A DNA stretch of 64,000 nt from NCBI RefSeq assembly GCF_000269965.1, contig NC_017219.1, positions 1,488,001 through 1,552,000 of the forward strand. Direction: 5' to 3'. Positions 7,303 through 15,725 of the stretch are shown here, one piece after another. The stretch's first letter is position 1, and every line of letters starts with the position of its first letter. A program made the translations under genes and the position numbers. The DNA comes from Bifidobacterium longum subsp. infantis ATCC 15697 = JCM 1222 = DSM 20088. Lineage in GTDB: Bacteria; Actinomycetota; Actinomycetes; Actinomycetales; Bifidobacteriaceae. The notes under the pieces were generated by a model, which saw only the letters and a list, made by a program, of their open reading frames with translations, was not told the origin of the DNA and searched no databases.

Positions 7303-7514
7303 ACCGGCTGATCCTCTGCCTTCTCGTGACCCTGATAATCGCATGCAGGATCGGACTGCTCCTGATGTCCATCTGGTACGGCTGGAAGGCCGTCACCCTG
7401 GGCCTCATTCCCGGGAGCCTAGGGCCGTTCATCCTATACGGGGCGGTATCCATTGCAACCGGCTGGGCCGGATTATCGAAAGTTGATCTGCATGTGAAAA
7501 GGACGAACGAATGA
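7299..7514 (+). CDS. small membrane protein, 71 aa
   Basis: ATG at 7299 (ATGA overlap with the upstream stop) has GGAAGGGG upstream. The sequence has two hydrophobic helices: LILCLLVTLIIACRIGLLLM and PGSLGPFILYGAVSIATGW. The end is basic (KVDLHVKRTNE). Unknown function. It overlaps the next gene by ATGA. Confidence 0.55.
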   Translation: MNRLILCLLVTLIIACRIGLLLMSIWYGWKAVTLGLIPGSLGPFILYGAVSIATGWAGLSKVDLHVKRTNE

Positions 7515-8191
7515 TCGACCCGAAGAAAAACGGAAACAGGACGCTGCGCGTCCGCTACGATAGCGGCGCCATATTCGTCGGTCCGGCGATCATCACCGAC
7601 GAGGGGGATACGCTCGTCCTGCTGGGCGGAGCCTCATCCCTGCTCGTCCGACGCGCGGACGGAAGCCTGCCATTGCACGTGGCTGCGGTGGAAACGCCGC
7701 CGGAGGATGATGGTCCGTGCCTGGATGCGGCTTTGGCCGTGTTCGACGAAACCATCGAGGACGGCGGCGGCCGCCGGACGGCCATGTCCTGCGCGATACG
7801 CGCCTACGATGAGCGGAATCCCGGACACCCGACATTGTTCGTCGATCTTTGCAACGACAGGTCGTTCGAAAGAATGGTGAGAAAGACCGGGGGAAGAGCA
7901 TTCAGGCTGGATTCGCAGGACGAAGGCCGTGAAATAGATCCCCTGTCCTTCGCGGATCATGACTTTTCCCGTGAGGCGGCGCGTTCCGGCAATCCTCTAA
8001 TCAGGATTGATCCGGTCAAGGGCGGGCCCATCGCCGTCTACCTCCCTGATGGTTCAATCAGGGTCGGGGACGAAATGGATTTCCTGCTCAGGGATGAAGC
8101 CGACGCGCGAACCAGCACGAATAAACCGAATCCAGGGAAGCCAGCTCGAAATCCGGAAGGAGCAGAGGTCTCCCCGGATCTCCGACGGTGA
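7511..8191 (+). CDS. hypothetical protein, 226 aa
   Basis: The protein starts MIDPKKNGNRTLRVRYDSG, with a β-rich N-terminal part (GAIFVGPAIITDEGDTLVLL) and a middle segment LFVDLCNDRSFERMVRKTG. The last 35 codons (TSTNKPNPGKPARNPEGAEV) overlap the 3' end of the minus-strand acetyltransferase by 104 bases, and the low-complexity tail may be read-through of an older junction. The family is not recognised. Confidence 0.55.
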   Translation: MIDPKKNGNRTLRVRYDSGAIFVGPAIITDEGDTLVLLGGASSLLVRRADGSLPLHVAAVETPPEDDGPCLDAALAVFDETIEDGGGRRTAMSCAIRAYDERNPGHPTLFVDLCNDRSFERMVRKTGGRAFRLDSQDEGREIDPLSFADHDFSREAARSGNPLIRIDPVKGGPIAVYLPDGSIRVGDEMDFLLRDEADARTSTNKPNPGKPARNPEGAEVSPDLRR

Positions 8192-8573
8192 AGCCATGAT
8201 CCCGATAATATCCGCGCATTACGGGTTTGCAGCTGCCGGCAGCCCAGCGGCATTCCCTCGGAGCCGCCGAATCCAGCAGATACAGGAGCCCGCCGCCGAT
8301 GTTCCTTCCCCGACGGGATTCGGATACGGCCAAGGCCTCCACGAAAAGAATCACGTTCGCATCGAACCTGCGGGCGGTGGTACGGATGGCGGCGCACACG
8401 CTGCCATCCGGGTCGATGGCCTTGATGCCGTGAAGCGGACGGGAATGTCCGATACCAATGTCGGGCAGCAGCCGGGAGACAAGTCTTTCGTAATCAACGC
8501 GATCGGCCTCTCCCATGGGCCAGAACGAGTATCCGGACAATTCCGGGTTCCGTGTGGGATCGTCTCTTCTCAT
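8088..8573 (-). CDS. GNAT-family N-acetyltransferase
   Basis: One of very few minus-strand genes in the left array. The 161-residue protein has the acetyl-CoA pyrophosphate-binding motif A as RRGRNIGGGLL after the β-strand ILFVEALAVSES, and a C-terminal RGYYRDHGFTVGD typical of the fold. It probably acetylates a small molecule or protein amine; the substrate is unknown. It is convergent and overlapping with the gene at 7511. No strong ribosome-binding site precedes the ATG. The orientation suggests separate acquisition. Confidence 0.7.
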   Translation of the reverse strand: MRRDDPTRNPELSGYSFWPMGEADRVDYERLVSRLLPDIGIGHSRPLHGIKAIDPDGSVCAAIRTTARRFDANVILFVEALAVSESRRGRNIGGGLLYLLDSAAPRECRWAAGSCKPVMRGYYRDHGFTVGDPGRPLLLPDFELASLDSVYSCWFARRLHP

Positions 8574-8640
8574 GGCTTAGACAGTAGGACGCATACCCAG
8601 AATCATGCATCGAATGATGGAACAGGAAAAGGAAAAAGCA

Positions 8641-9084
8641 ATGAGCGGAACAAGGCATGAAACACAACCCGTCGCCACCATCATTTACGACAACGGTTCG
8701 GAGCTGACCGGCACGGCCGTCACGACATCGGACGGGAGCGTGGGCATACGTATCCCGAACGAGTTCTTCAAGACCGGGCTCCTGCCCGATGGTTCCATGC
8801 CGGAGGGCGTGAAATCGGTGAGCATCCGTCCGAAACACCCGAAGGGCGTGCTCCCGCTGACCGACGACATGGCGTACATGGCGGTGACCGCCATGCTGCG
8901 CGATGCGGTGGGCCTGCCGTTGAACGAGGCCGCCGACCGGTACGAATCCTGGCTGAACCGGGTGAGGCGGGACGCGATCGAGAAGTGGGTGGATTCCCTG
9001 TCCATGCGCGAATTCACGCGCCTGCACCGCAAGTATCTCGACCGTGACGGGGCCGGCCATCCGAAGGAAGAGGGGGACGCATGA
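8641..9084 (+). CDS. hypothetical protein, 147 aa
   Basis: I choose ATG 8641 (MSGTRHETQPVATIIYDNG), with an AGGAAAAAG site, over the upstream in-frame ATG at 8605. The N-terminus looks β-rich (TGTAVTTSDGSVGIRIPNEF) and the C-terminus helical (EAADRYESWLNRVRRDAIEK). It overlaps the next start by ATGA. Family unknown. Confidence 0.55.
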   Translation: MSGTRHETQPVATIIYDNGSELTGTAVTTSDGSVGIRIPNEFFKTGLLPDGSMPEGVKSVSIRPKHPKGVLPLTDDMAYMAVTAMLRDAVGLPLNEAADRYESWLNRVRRDAIEKWVDSLSMREFTRLHRKYLDRDGAGHPKEEGDA

Positions 9085-9308
9085 CGCTGATCGAGCATGA
9101 GGCGCGCGTCGGACTGCCGCGCATGTGGGAGCATCCGAAACGCACCCGCACCCGACGTGGAGGCGTCGTGACGAGCATGGTCGGCGGGTATACGGCGATA
9201 CTGCTGGTCCGTCAGCCGAACGGCGTGGAGAACAGCATCCGGAGGCAATGCGCGAGCCTGAACGAGGCCGAAACATGGCTGGACAAACAGATAGGAGAAG
9301 ACGATTGA
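9081..9308 (+). CDS. hypothetical protein, 75 aa, stop codon supplied by an inserted element
   Basis: ATG overlaps the previous stop. The protein begins MTLIEHEARVGLPRMWEHPK and ends LDKQIGEDD. The TGA at 9306 belongs to the end of the tnpB element (TTGACATCC). Before insertion the frame probably ran on through the bases now at 10715, adding about nine residues and overlapping the next gene. No domain is recognised. Confidence 0.5.
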   Translation: MTLIEHEARVGLPRMWEHPKRTRTRRGGVVTSMVGGYTAILLVRQPNGVENSIRRQCASLNEAETWLDKQIGEDD

Positions 9309-10712
9309 CATCCTCCCCCGCATGAATGCGGGGGATTCCCGAATCTCACGGTTCGGGTTTCTGTTCGCCACGACAAGACAAGAAGGGAGGGGACGCTAAT
9401 GCGAGACCTTGGTTCCGGTTCTGCCGTCCTTGCAGACGCTGACCGCAAGCCCTGCGGCGAGGATGTTTTCGGCTGCGTTCAAATCCCTGTCATGGGTTGT
9501 TCCGCAGTCCGGGCACGTCCATGCCCTGACCGTGAGGCCGGGCATGCCCTTCGGCCCGGTCTTCGCCCCGCAGTGGGAGCAGATTTGCGTGCTCGGATAA
9601 TACCTGTCGATGGTTATGAGCTTTCGCCCGTACCATTCGGCCTTGTATTCGAGCATTCGACGGAACTCCGACCATCCGGCGTCCATGATGCTCCCGTTCA
9701 GCCCGTTTTTCGCGGACTGGCCGTTGGGGAGCCAATGGTTCGGATTGTCCGGGTCGGGTTTCGGCGCGCATCTTCTGGCCATGTTCCTCACGTTGAGGTC
9801 TTCGAGTACCACCGTTTGGTTCTCGCGGATTATCCTCGTGCTCAACTTGTGGAGGAAGTCACGGCGCATGTCCGTGATTCTGGCGTAGGTGCGGGCCACC
9901 TTGAGGGCGGCTTTCCGACGATTGTTGCCGCCTTTGGTTTTGCGGGACAACGCCCGTTGCTCCCGTTCCAACCGTTCGGCGAGTTTCCTGTAGTGGCGTG
10001 GGTTCGCTATGGTCTCCCCGTCGCTGGTGACGGCGTAGCTGTCCACTCCCAAGTCGATTCCGACGGCGTCCCCTCGGGCGGGGAGAGGACGGATGGCCTC
10101 CTCCACGAGGATGCTGACGTGCCATCGTCCGGCGGCGTCCAAGCTTACGGTCACGGTGCTCGGCTCCGTCTTGCGGGGCAGTGTTCTGGACCATCGTATC
10201 GGCAATGGTCCGCGCATCTTGGCGAGTGTGAGTTCGTTGCGCTTGGCGTCCCATGTGAACGCGCTTCGAGTGTATTCGGCGCTTCCGCCGTGGGATTTTG
10301 CCTTGAATCTCGGATAGTCGCCGGTCTGCTTGAAGAAGTTGGAGAACGCCGTCTGCAAGTGCCTCAACGCCTGTTGCAACGGCACGCAGGACACTTCGTT
10401 CATGTACGAGTATTCAGCCGTTTGCTTCCATTGGGTGAGCATGGCGCTGGTCTGGACGTAGGTGATGCTCCTGCGCTCCGCCGTCCATGCGGTGGAGCGG
10501 GCTTCCAACGCGAGGTTGTAGACCTTTCGGCAGCAGCCGACCGTGCGCCTGAGCAGTTGCTCCTGCTCGGGCGTCGGGTAGAAGCGGAACCTGTACGCCC
10601 GCTTGCACGCCAGCCTTCTGACCATGTTTCACATTATATCATATCAATCTGTGAAAGGAGGACGGTTTGCTTCCTCCCCGCCCTAAAGGACGAGGTCTCC
10701 GCAAACCAAAAA
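9306..10712 (-). mobile_element. tnpB-only (IS1341-like) element
   Basis: A 1.4-kb unit with one minus-strand tnpB. Its right end, at the left side of the map, is TTGACATCC followed by the hairpin CCCCCGCAT/ATGCGGGGG (9315-9334) and a second stem CCCGAA/TTCGGG. The left end near 10664-10712 contains GGTTTGC/GCAAACC flanking a purine-rich stretch. It lacks tnpA, so it would move only with a transposase in trans. The flanks (GAAGACGAT and ACGATGAGCG) rejoin into a plausible ribosome-binding site and start for the downstream gene. Confidence 0.75.
9396..10625 (-). CDS. tnpB: TnpB RNA-guided nuclease (IS1341-type)
   Basis: The 409-residue protein has a basic N-terminus (RRLACKRAYRFRFYPTPEQ). The RuvC residues are in VGIDLGVDSYAV, VVLEDLNVRNM and HDRDLNAAENIL, with a CSHCG...CPDCG zinc finger. 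This complete set makes an active nuclease plausible. It is only distantly similar to the TnpB at 4061. An AT-rich promoter-like stretch (TATGATATAATG) lies just upstream of the ATG on the minus strand. The downstream 90 bases (9306-9395) would form the guide RNA end. Confidence 0.85.
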   Translation of the reverse strand: MVRRLACKRAYRFRFYPTPEQEQLLRRTVGCCRKVYNLALEARSTAWTAERRSITYVQTSAMLTQWKQTAEYSYMNEVSCVPLQQALRHLQTAFSNFFKQTGDYPRFKAKSHGGSAEYTRSAFTWDAKRNELTLAKMRGPLPIRWSRTLPRKTEPSTVTVSLDAAGRWHVSILVEEAIRPLPARGDAVGIDLGVDSYAVTSDGETIANPRHYRKLAERLEREQRALSRKTKGGNNRRKAALKVARTYARITDMRRDFLHKLSTRIIRENQTVVLEDLNVRNMARRCAPKPDPDNPNHWLPNGQSAKNGLNGSIMDAGWSEFRRMLEYKAEWYGRKLITIDRYYPSTQICSHCGAKTGPKGMPGLTVRAWTCPDCGTTHDRDLNAAENILAAGLAVSVCKDGRTGTKVSH

Positions 10713-10714
10713 CG

Positions 10715-12040
10715 ATGAGCGACCATGGGAAACCGGATAAGCCGGGACTGTGGCGGGATACGAACGAGAAAACGGTCGTGGCCTGCATGGAATCCGGCAA
10801 TCTCAGGATGCGCGACCCGGATACCGGCATGGTCCTGTCCGGGGAGCGGCTGGAACGGGCCGCGCCGTTCCGTCGAACCGAGTGGGCGGGAATAGACCTG
10901 ACCCGGGCCAGGTTCTCCGCCATGCCCGACGCGGCGGGATGCTGGTGCGACGCGAACGGCAGCCTCTGGCTCATCACGGGCGGCGACGGGATCGACGGGC
11001 TGAAGGAACCAGGCCGCGAATGGGAATGCGCGCCGTGTTCCGGCATCACCGTGAGGATGCTCCACGAATGGGGCCCGTGGGCGCGCTGCGACTTCAATCC
11101 GAAGGATGATGAAGCCGTTCGTTTTGACTGGTGCAAACCGTGGATCGCCGATCATGGCCGGGATGCGGATATGTCCGAATCCGCATCGTCTCTGCTGGCT
11201 CATATCGAGGAGATTCGGAAGAGTCTGCCGGAGGAGCCCGGTCTGTGGAGGTTCGAGCATGCCGGGTCCGGCGTCGTCTTCGGGGACGGCGGCGGGAAGA
11301 GCCTGTTCCTGTTCGATTCGGGCGGAGGTTTCCTGGACGGGGGTTTGGGTCCATGCACACGGCTCCGACCCGGCATTCCGGTCGGTTCCGCGCCGATCCC
11401 GAACCTGCCGGGCGTATGGATGGACAAGGGCGGGAACCTGTTGGCAGTGTTTGGGGAACGTCGGGTGAGGATTTGGGACAACCATGACTGGATGGTGGAA
11501 GAGCTTGACGACGATTCCGGGGAACTGTCCGCGCACGGCCCGTACACCCGGTATTCGCTCCAAACCGTCGAACAGGTCCCATGGAAGCCGACCGCCGACG
11601 GTACGGCTCCGATCCGTGAGGGGACCCGTACCGTGCATCTCCCGGCCGTCCGATCGTTCGGCCGGCTGGAACGGGACAAGTGGCTGGCCGTCAAGAACCT
11701 CGAAGAGTCGGCCGAACTCGTGGAGGCGTGCAAACAGTATTTGAAGGCCTGCGATCCGACCGATCCGAGCCATATCGGCGACCAGTTCGACGATCATGCG
11801 GACTGTCTCGCCTGCTACGGGGTGAACGTGGGCGGCGAGCTTGGCGACGACCGGGACAAGGCGAAGGCCGGCTGGCATGACCATGTGCGCGACCAGCGTC
11901 GCCAAACCATGCTCGGCGAGCTCGCCGACGTGTTGCAGACGGTCGGCAACCTGATCACGGCGTTCGGCATCACGGATGAGGAGGTCGGACGGGCGATGTG
12001 CGACTGTCTGGAACGCAACAGGCGGAAAGGACGGCTCTGA
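10715..12040 (+). CDS. repeat-containing protein with C-terminal MazG-like domain
   Basis: The 441-residue protein has two parts. Residues 1-300 hold four imperfect repeats starting PGLWRD (10), AGCWCDANGSLW (74), PGLWRF (176) and PGVWMD (232), and the GP(W/C/Y)xR motif recurs at the ends of the later units. Residues 320-441 resemble all-α NTP pyrophosphohydrolases, with NLEESAELVEA (ExxE helix) and GELADVLQT (ExxD). MazG enzymes hydrolyse NTPs or dNTPs. Here the repeats may sense a ligand (inference). ATG 10715 is chosen, but its ribosome-binding site appears to have been left at 9293 by the tnpB insertion. Downstream coupling is TGATG. Confidence 0.65.
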   Translation: MSDHGKPDKPGLWRDTNEKTVVACMESGNLRMRDPDTGMVLSGERLERAAPFRRTEWAGIDLTRARFSAMPDAAGCWCDANGSLWLITGGDGIDGLKEPGREWECAPCSGITVRMLHEWGPWARCDFNPKDDEAVRFDWCKPWIADHGRDADMSESASSLLAHIEEIRKSLPEEPGLWRFEHAGSGVVFGDGGGKSLFLFDSGGGFLDGGLGPCTRLRPGIPVGSAPIPNLPGVWMDKGGNLLAVFGERRVRIWDNHDWMVEELDDDSGELSAHGPYTRYSLQTVEQVPWKPTADGTAPIREGTRTVHLPAVRSFGRLERDKWLAVKNLEESAELVEACKQYLKACDPTDPSHIGDQFDDHADCLACYGVNVGGELGDDRDKAKAGWHDHVRDQRRQTMLGELADVLQTVGNLITAFGITDEEVGRAMCDCLERNRRKGRL

Positions 12041-12294
12041 TGGAGACCACGAGAATCTGGGATTCCCGCAACAGCAGGCATGCGACGATTGAACACGAGA
12101 CGTTGAGACCATGCCCGTTCTGCGGCGGCACGCCACGAATCGACGATGATGTGGACGATACGACGGAACGGTACACGGTGCGCTGCAACTGCGGCGGGAG
12201 CATGCCGGGCCGGTACGTTCCGTTCGACCCATCGTTCCAGGCCCGTGTCACCTGTCTGTATTCGGCGGTCGAACGCTGGAACAGGAGGGGCTGA
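12040..12294 (+). CDS. Lar-like (restriction alleviation family) zinc-ribbon protein
   Basis: The 84-residue protein carries PCPFCGG, then VRCNCGGSMPG, and ends with the typical AVERWNRRG tail. This is the Lar family layout, common in phages and prophages. Rac-prophage Lar modulates type I restriction, but most homologues are untested. Its presence beside a large restriction-modification gene (16342) is suggestive only. ATG overlaps the previous stop and the 3' end overlaps the next gene. Confidence 0.7.
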   Translation: METTRIWDSRNSRHATIEHETLRPCPFCGGTPRIDDDVDDTTERYTVRCNCGGSMPGRYVPFDPSFQARVTCLYSAVERWNRRG

Positions 12295-12626
12295 TGGACT
12301 ACACGGACAGCGGCCTCAGGGCCGGTTTCCGACGTGGATTGCGTGTCGCATGGGATGCGATGCGGTTCCGCCCGCTCCGGCATGAGCCGTGGCCGGCGCC
12401 GCCCATGCCCTCCCTGCGCGACCATCTGGAAGCGTACGGCGGCACCAGTATTGGCCCGGCCGATTTCGACCGGTGCGAGACGGACTGGCAGCGGATGCTC
12501 GACGAACGGCAACACGCGTTCGACCGTTACCTGCTGGGCATGCGCTGCGCGCGGTATGCGGTGTTCGGCATGTGGATTATCGCGTTCGCGATTGTCGGCC
12601 TGCTGGTCTGGACGGTGGTCTCTTGA
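12294..12626 (+). CDS. tail-anchored membrane protein, 110 aa
   Basis: The basic N-terminus (RAGFRRGLRVAWDAMRFRPL) and a charged helix are followed by one C-terminal hydrophobic helix, YAVFGMWIIAFAIVGLLVW. This suggests a tail-anchored inner-membrane protein. The TGA overlaps the TTG of the first ATP-grasp gene, so the two are probably co-translated. Function unknown. Confidence 0.55.
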   Translation: MDYTDSGLRAGFRRGLRVAWDAMRFRPLRHEPWPAPPMPSLRDHLEAYGGTSIGPADFDRCETDWQRMLDERQHAFDRYLLGMRCARYAVFGMWIIAFAIVGLLVWTVVS

Positions 12627-14047
12627 CCGGTTTTCTCGACCGCATCCTGAACGGTGATGGACCGCGACCGTTGGACGTGGACACGGCGGCCGCCATGCTC
12701 AGGACCACGCCCGGCCTGCTGCGCGAGTTCGAACGCTCCTACCATGCGAACGTACTCGACCGGAAGAATGCGCCCACGGGACCATTGGGTCCGGACGCGA
12801 GGAGTGTCATCGAATCGCGTTCCGGCCATGATCTGTCGGATGCCGTGTTGGCGTTGGATGCGCGGATCGTGCGTGAACTGCTGGCGGATACAAGCATCAT
12901 CCGGTATGACGGGGAGCGTCTTACGGCGGCCCCCTCATTGGCTCCCGTCCCGGAATCGTATGTGACGGAAGTGGACGTGGACGTATTGGAGCCGGGGGAG
13001 CGCCCCCAGTTGGCGGGCGAGCTAATCCACCGTCAGATCGATGCGGTGAACTATCCGCTCCTGCTCGACATGTGGCGGCGCGCCACGGATCTGAAACGTT
13101 CCGCGAGGCAACGGCGTGAGGCGTACGGCATGTTCCGCACCGGTCTCGACCTGTTGGATCTGGATCCGGTCATGTACCGGATGCTCGACCTGAACCCGGC
13201 GGGCATGGGCCATTGGCTGCCCGCATTGGCGAAGGCGAACGAAGGCAAGACGTTCTTCCGTATCCCGAAGACTACCATCGCCAAGGTGCCCATGACCCTG
13301 CTGCAATTGTCGCGCGTCGAATACGAATCCCTGACCGCCGCCACCTTGGATGTCGTGGACCGTTGGGCGCAGGCCGCATTCGGCCTGAACCCGGACGGGG
13401 AGTATTTCATCAAGACTGGCACGTTCAGCAGCAAATACGACTACCGGAACGCGCATGTCACCGGCCCGCACGAGGTCGCGCAGATCGGCGAATACCTGCT
13501 GTACATCCAGTCGCAGGCGGTCGGAATGGCCGGCCCGTTGAACGAGCCCGCCATGTACGGGGTGTCCACGACGAACGAGATGGTGGTCCGCGAATACATC
13601 CCCGACCGGCTTGGCCTGCCGACCATCTACATGGGATTGCCGCTGCGATGCGAATACCGGTGTTTCATCGACTGCGACACGAAGGAACCGCTGGGCATCC
13701 ACCCGTACTGGGATCCCAAGGTGATGAACCATCGTTTCCGCGACTGGCCGGATTCCGACAACCCGCACATGCGGCACGACGCGGTCGCCTACGCGATGCG
13801 CGAACCATCGTTGATGCGCGAATACGAGGCCACGAAGAGCCTGGTCGCCGCGCATGTCAAGGAACTGCTTCCCGGTCTGGATCTGGCGGGCCAATGGTCG
13901 CTGGATGTCATGCGCGACGGCGACGAATACTGGCTCATCGACATGGCGCCCGCCGAACGCTCCGCCTATTACGGGCAGACGGTGCCGAAAGGGAAGCGCC
14001 GGCCGATGGTGGAGAACTGGATACCCGAACTGGAAGGAAAACGTTGA
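12623..14047 (+). CDS. ATP-grasp-like (D123-like) protein 1
   Basis: The 474-residue protein has an ATP-grasp-like C-terminal half: YFIKTGTFSSKYDYRN (nucleotide-binding lysine strand), VVREYIPDR (adenine-contacting hinge), LRCEYRCFIDCDTKEPLG, and QWSLDVMRDGDEYWLIDMAP (metal-binding strand). The order resembles D123/Cdc123-type ATP-grasps more than carboxylase types. The helical N-terminal third (1-180) is unrecognised. The reaction would be ATP-dependent acyl ligation or nucleotide binding; the substrate is unknown. TTG overlaps the upstream stop (TTGA), and the 3' end couples to ATP-grasp protein 2 the same way. Confidence 0.6.
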   Translation: MTGFLDRILNGDGPRPLDVDTAAAMLRTTPGLLREFERSYHANVLDRKNAPTGPLGPDARSVIESRSGHDLSDAVLALDARIVRELLADTSIIRYDGERLTAAPSLAPVPESYVTEVDVDVLEPGERPQLAGELIHRQIDAVNYPLLLDMWRRATDLKRSARQRREAYGMFRTGLDLLDLDPVMYRMLDLNPAGMGHWLPALAKANEGKTFFRIPKTTIAKVPMTLLQLSRVEYESLTAATLDVVDRWAQAAFGLNPDGEYFIKTGTFSSKYDYRNAHVTGPHEVAQIGEYLLYIQSQAVGMAGPLNEPAMYGVSTTNEMVVREYIPDRLGLPTIYMGLPLRCEYRCFIDCDTKEPLGIHPYWDPKVMNHRFRDWPDSDNPHMRHDAVAYAMREPSLMREYEATKSLVAAHVKELLPGLDLAGQWSLDVMRDGDEYWLIDMAPAERSAYYGQTVPKGKRRPMVENWIPELEGKR

Positions 14048-15093
14048 CCGGCTGGCTCATCGACATCAACCCCCGGGAATGCCCGCCCGACGTGATGGAC
14101 GCGCCGGAAGCGTACCGCGCCGCATGGGAACGGCATGTAGGCGAGGCCGTGCCGGGCGACGGCGATCCGGAGGATTGGCGCGAACAGGCGGCGCGCCTGG
14201 AAGCCGCCGTCCGTGTTCTCCCCGACCCCCATGTGCGGGTGGCGGGCCGGCCGTACGAGGGGCCGGATCCGATGACGCTCGCCCACTACGGCACGGTCAT
14301 GCTCCGACCGTATATGGATCAGCTTTCCCTGCCGCCGTCGAATGCGGACAGGTATGACCTCATGCCCGCGCTGCGCCCGCATCTGGGGCGCGACGCGCGA
14401 TCGGTCGCCTGTGACGGGGACATGATCGACACGGCGGTGCATGGCATGCTCGACCGGCATCCCGGTTCGGGCGTGGTCGTCAAGTTCATGCTCAGGGACA
14501 AACGGCTGCCGCTCGCGTTCATCGACCCGGACGGCACGTTCATGCAATCGGATGAATACGGCGGGAGGCCGGAGCGCATCCCGTTCGCCGCCTGGCGTTG
14601 GGCGGGCTATGACCTCGCCCTGTTCGAGGGCGAGCCGGACGCGGTGCTCGTCCAGCAAAAGACGCGCATGCGATACGAATACCGGATACACGTGATCGGC
14701 GGCCAGCCGGCGTGCGGGGCGGGCTGCGTCGAACGGTTCACGCCCGCCGACAACACGGGCGAACGGTACGATCCGCGCATGGAGGAGACCCGCAACAATG
14801 GGCGCATCGAATCGCATCCCGACATCGCACGGTTGTATGAGGCGTTCGCGCACGAGGTCGCGCACGCGATACGCGATGAGGTGTCCGGCCCGTACGTCAT
14901 CGACCTGTATCTGGATGATGCCGGGCGGCCCCACGTGATTGAACTGAACGGACAGTCGAACAGCGGGCTGTACGCGCTCGACATGGACGCATTGCTGACG
15001 GCGGTCGGGGATAATCCGGCTCAGTTCATGCCCGACCCGAAACGGACGGCGACGCCCGGCTGCCTGGGAGTCAGGGAGGAGAAGACGATCTGA
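14044..15093 (+). CDS. ATP-grasp-like protein 2
   Basis: The 349-residue protein starts TGWLIDINPRECPP (TTG, overlapping the previous stop). ATP-grasp signatures are GVVVKFMLRDKRLPLAF, VLVQQKTRMRYEYRIHVIGG, and YVIDLYLDDAGRPHVIELNG ending in an E-x-N metal site (IELNGQSNSG). It is diverged from protein 1 but has the same architecture, so the two may form a heteromer or act in sequence. Substrate unknown. The stop is followed immediately by the HTH gene. Confidence 0.62.
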   Translation: MTGWLIDINPRECPPDVMDAPEAYRAAWERHVGEAVPGDGDPEDWREQAARLEAAVRVLPDPHVRVAGRPYEGPDPMTLAHYGTVMLRPYMDQLSLPPSNADRYDLMPALRPHLGRDARSVACDGDMIDTAVHGMLDRHPGSGVVVKFMLRDKRLPLAFIDPDGTFMQSDEYGGRPERIPFAAWRWAGYDLALFEGEPDAVLVQQKTRMRYEYRIHVIGGQPACGAGCVERFTPADNTGERYDPRMEETRNNGRIESHPDIARLYEAFAHEVAHAIRDEVSGPYVIDLYLDDAGRPHVIELNGQSNSGLYALDMDALLTAVGDNPAQFMPDPKRTATPGCLGVREEKTI

Positions 15094-15401
15094 TGGTATC
15101 CGAGGTGCAACGCATTCAGAACCGCAGCGGACTTGGCTCTACGCAGATGGCCCGGCTGTTGGGCGTCAGCATCAGGATGCTCGTTAGGTGGAAGACGGGC
15201 GACGGTGCCTCGAAGACCGCCGAACGCCGGCTCCGTCTGCTCGAACACGTCGTCGACTCATACGGCGACCAGCCACCCGAGCGTATCCGGTACCTGCTGT
15301 TCGCGCCGAAAAACGGTGTCTGCGACTACGACCGGATACGGCTGAAGGACAGACGGAAGGCCATCAACGGGCCGGTCGGATCGGCCTGCGATTATCCATA
15401 A
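15093..15401 (+). CDS. helix-turn-helix DNA-binding protein, 102 aa
   Basis: Residues 14-35, STQMARLLGVSIRMLVRWKT, form a clear XRE/MerR-like helix-turn-helix, followed by a basic helix (SKTAERRLRLLEHVVDSYG). The C-terminal half (PPERIRYLLFAPKNG) is unassigned. ATG shares a base with the ATP-grasp 2 stop. A possible autoregulator of the ATP-grasp cluster, by position only. Confidence 0.6.
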   Translation: MVSEVQRIQNRSGLGSTQMARLLGVSIRMLVRWKTGDGASKTAERRLRLLEHVVDSYGDQPPERIRYLLFAPKNGVCDYDRIRLKDRRKAINGPVGSACDYP

Positions 15402-15415
15402 GGAGGAAAAACGGC

Positions 15416-15619
15416 ATGACGGGGCAGAACGCGAATGATGATTACACGTACCGCAGCCAAGTGAACGCGGCCATCGACCAGCTGCGGCTCGCGCTCGAAA
15501 CCAAGGATACGGGGGAGCGGATCCGCCTGCTGAACGGCGCGTTGCAGAACACGGGCAACGCGATCGGGCAGCTCGCCCTGTTCGAATCGGATGGTTCGCG
15601 CCGTCCGGAACGGCGGTAG
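15416..15619 (+). CDS. small helical protein, 67 aa
   Basis: A strong AGGAGG lies 9 bases before the ATG. The protein (YRSQVNAAIDQLRLALET, ERIRLLNGALQNTGNAIG) looks like a helical hairpin. No family is recognised. The following 106 bases hold only a 19-codon ORF (15624) that I do not call. Confidence 0.5.
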   Translation: MTGQNANDDYTYRSQVNAAIDQLRLALETKDTGERIRLLNGALQNTGNAIGQLALFESDGSRRPERR

Positions 15620-15725
15620 GATCATGGATGTCAACCGCTTCGAAACGAAGGGTCCCGGACGTGAGGGGCACTGGGGATTCTGATTCCCCGAAGCTTGACG
15701 GAAACGGAGCCTGATTCTGATCGAT

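Noticed and set aside
8007..8660. 217-codon plus-strand ORF across the acetyltransferase
   Set aside because: It is the antisense of the GNAT protein with clear motif A; only the 7511-8191 frame and the gene at 8641 are kept.
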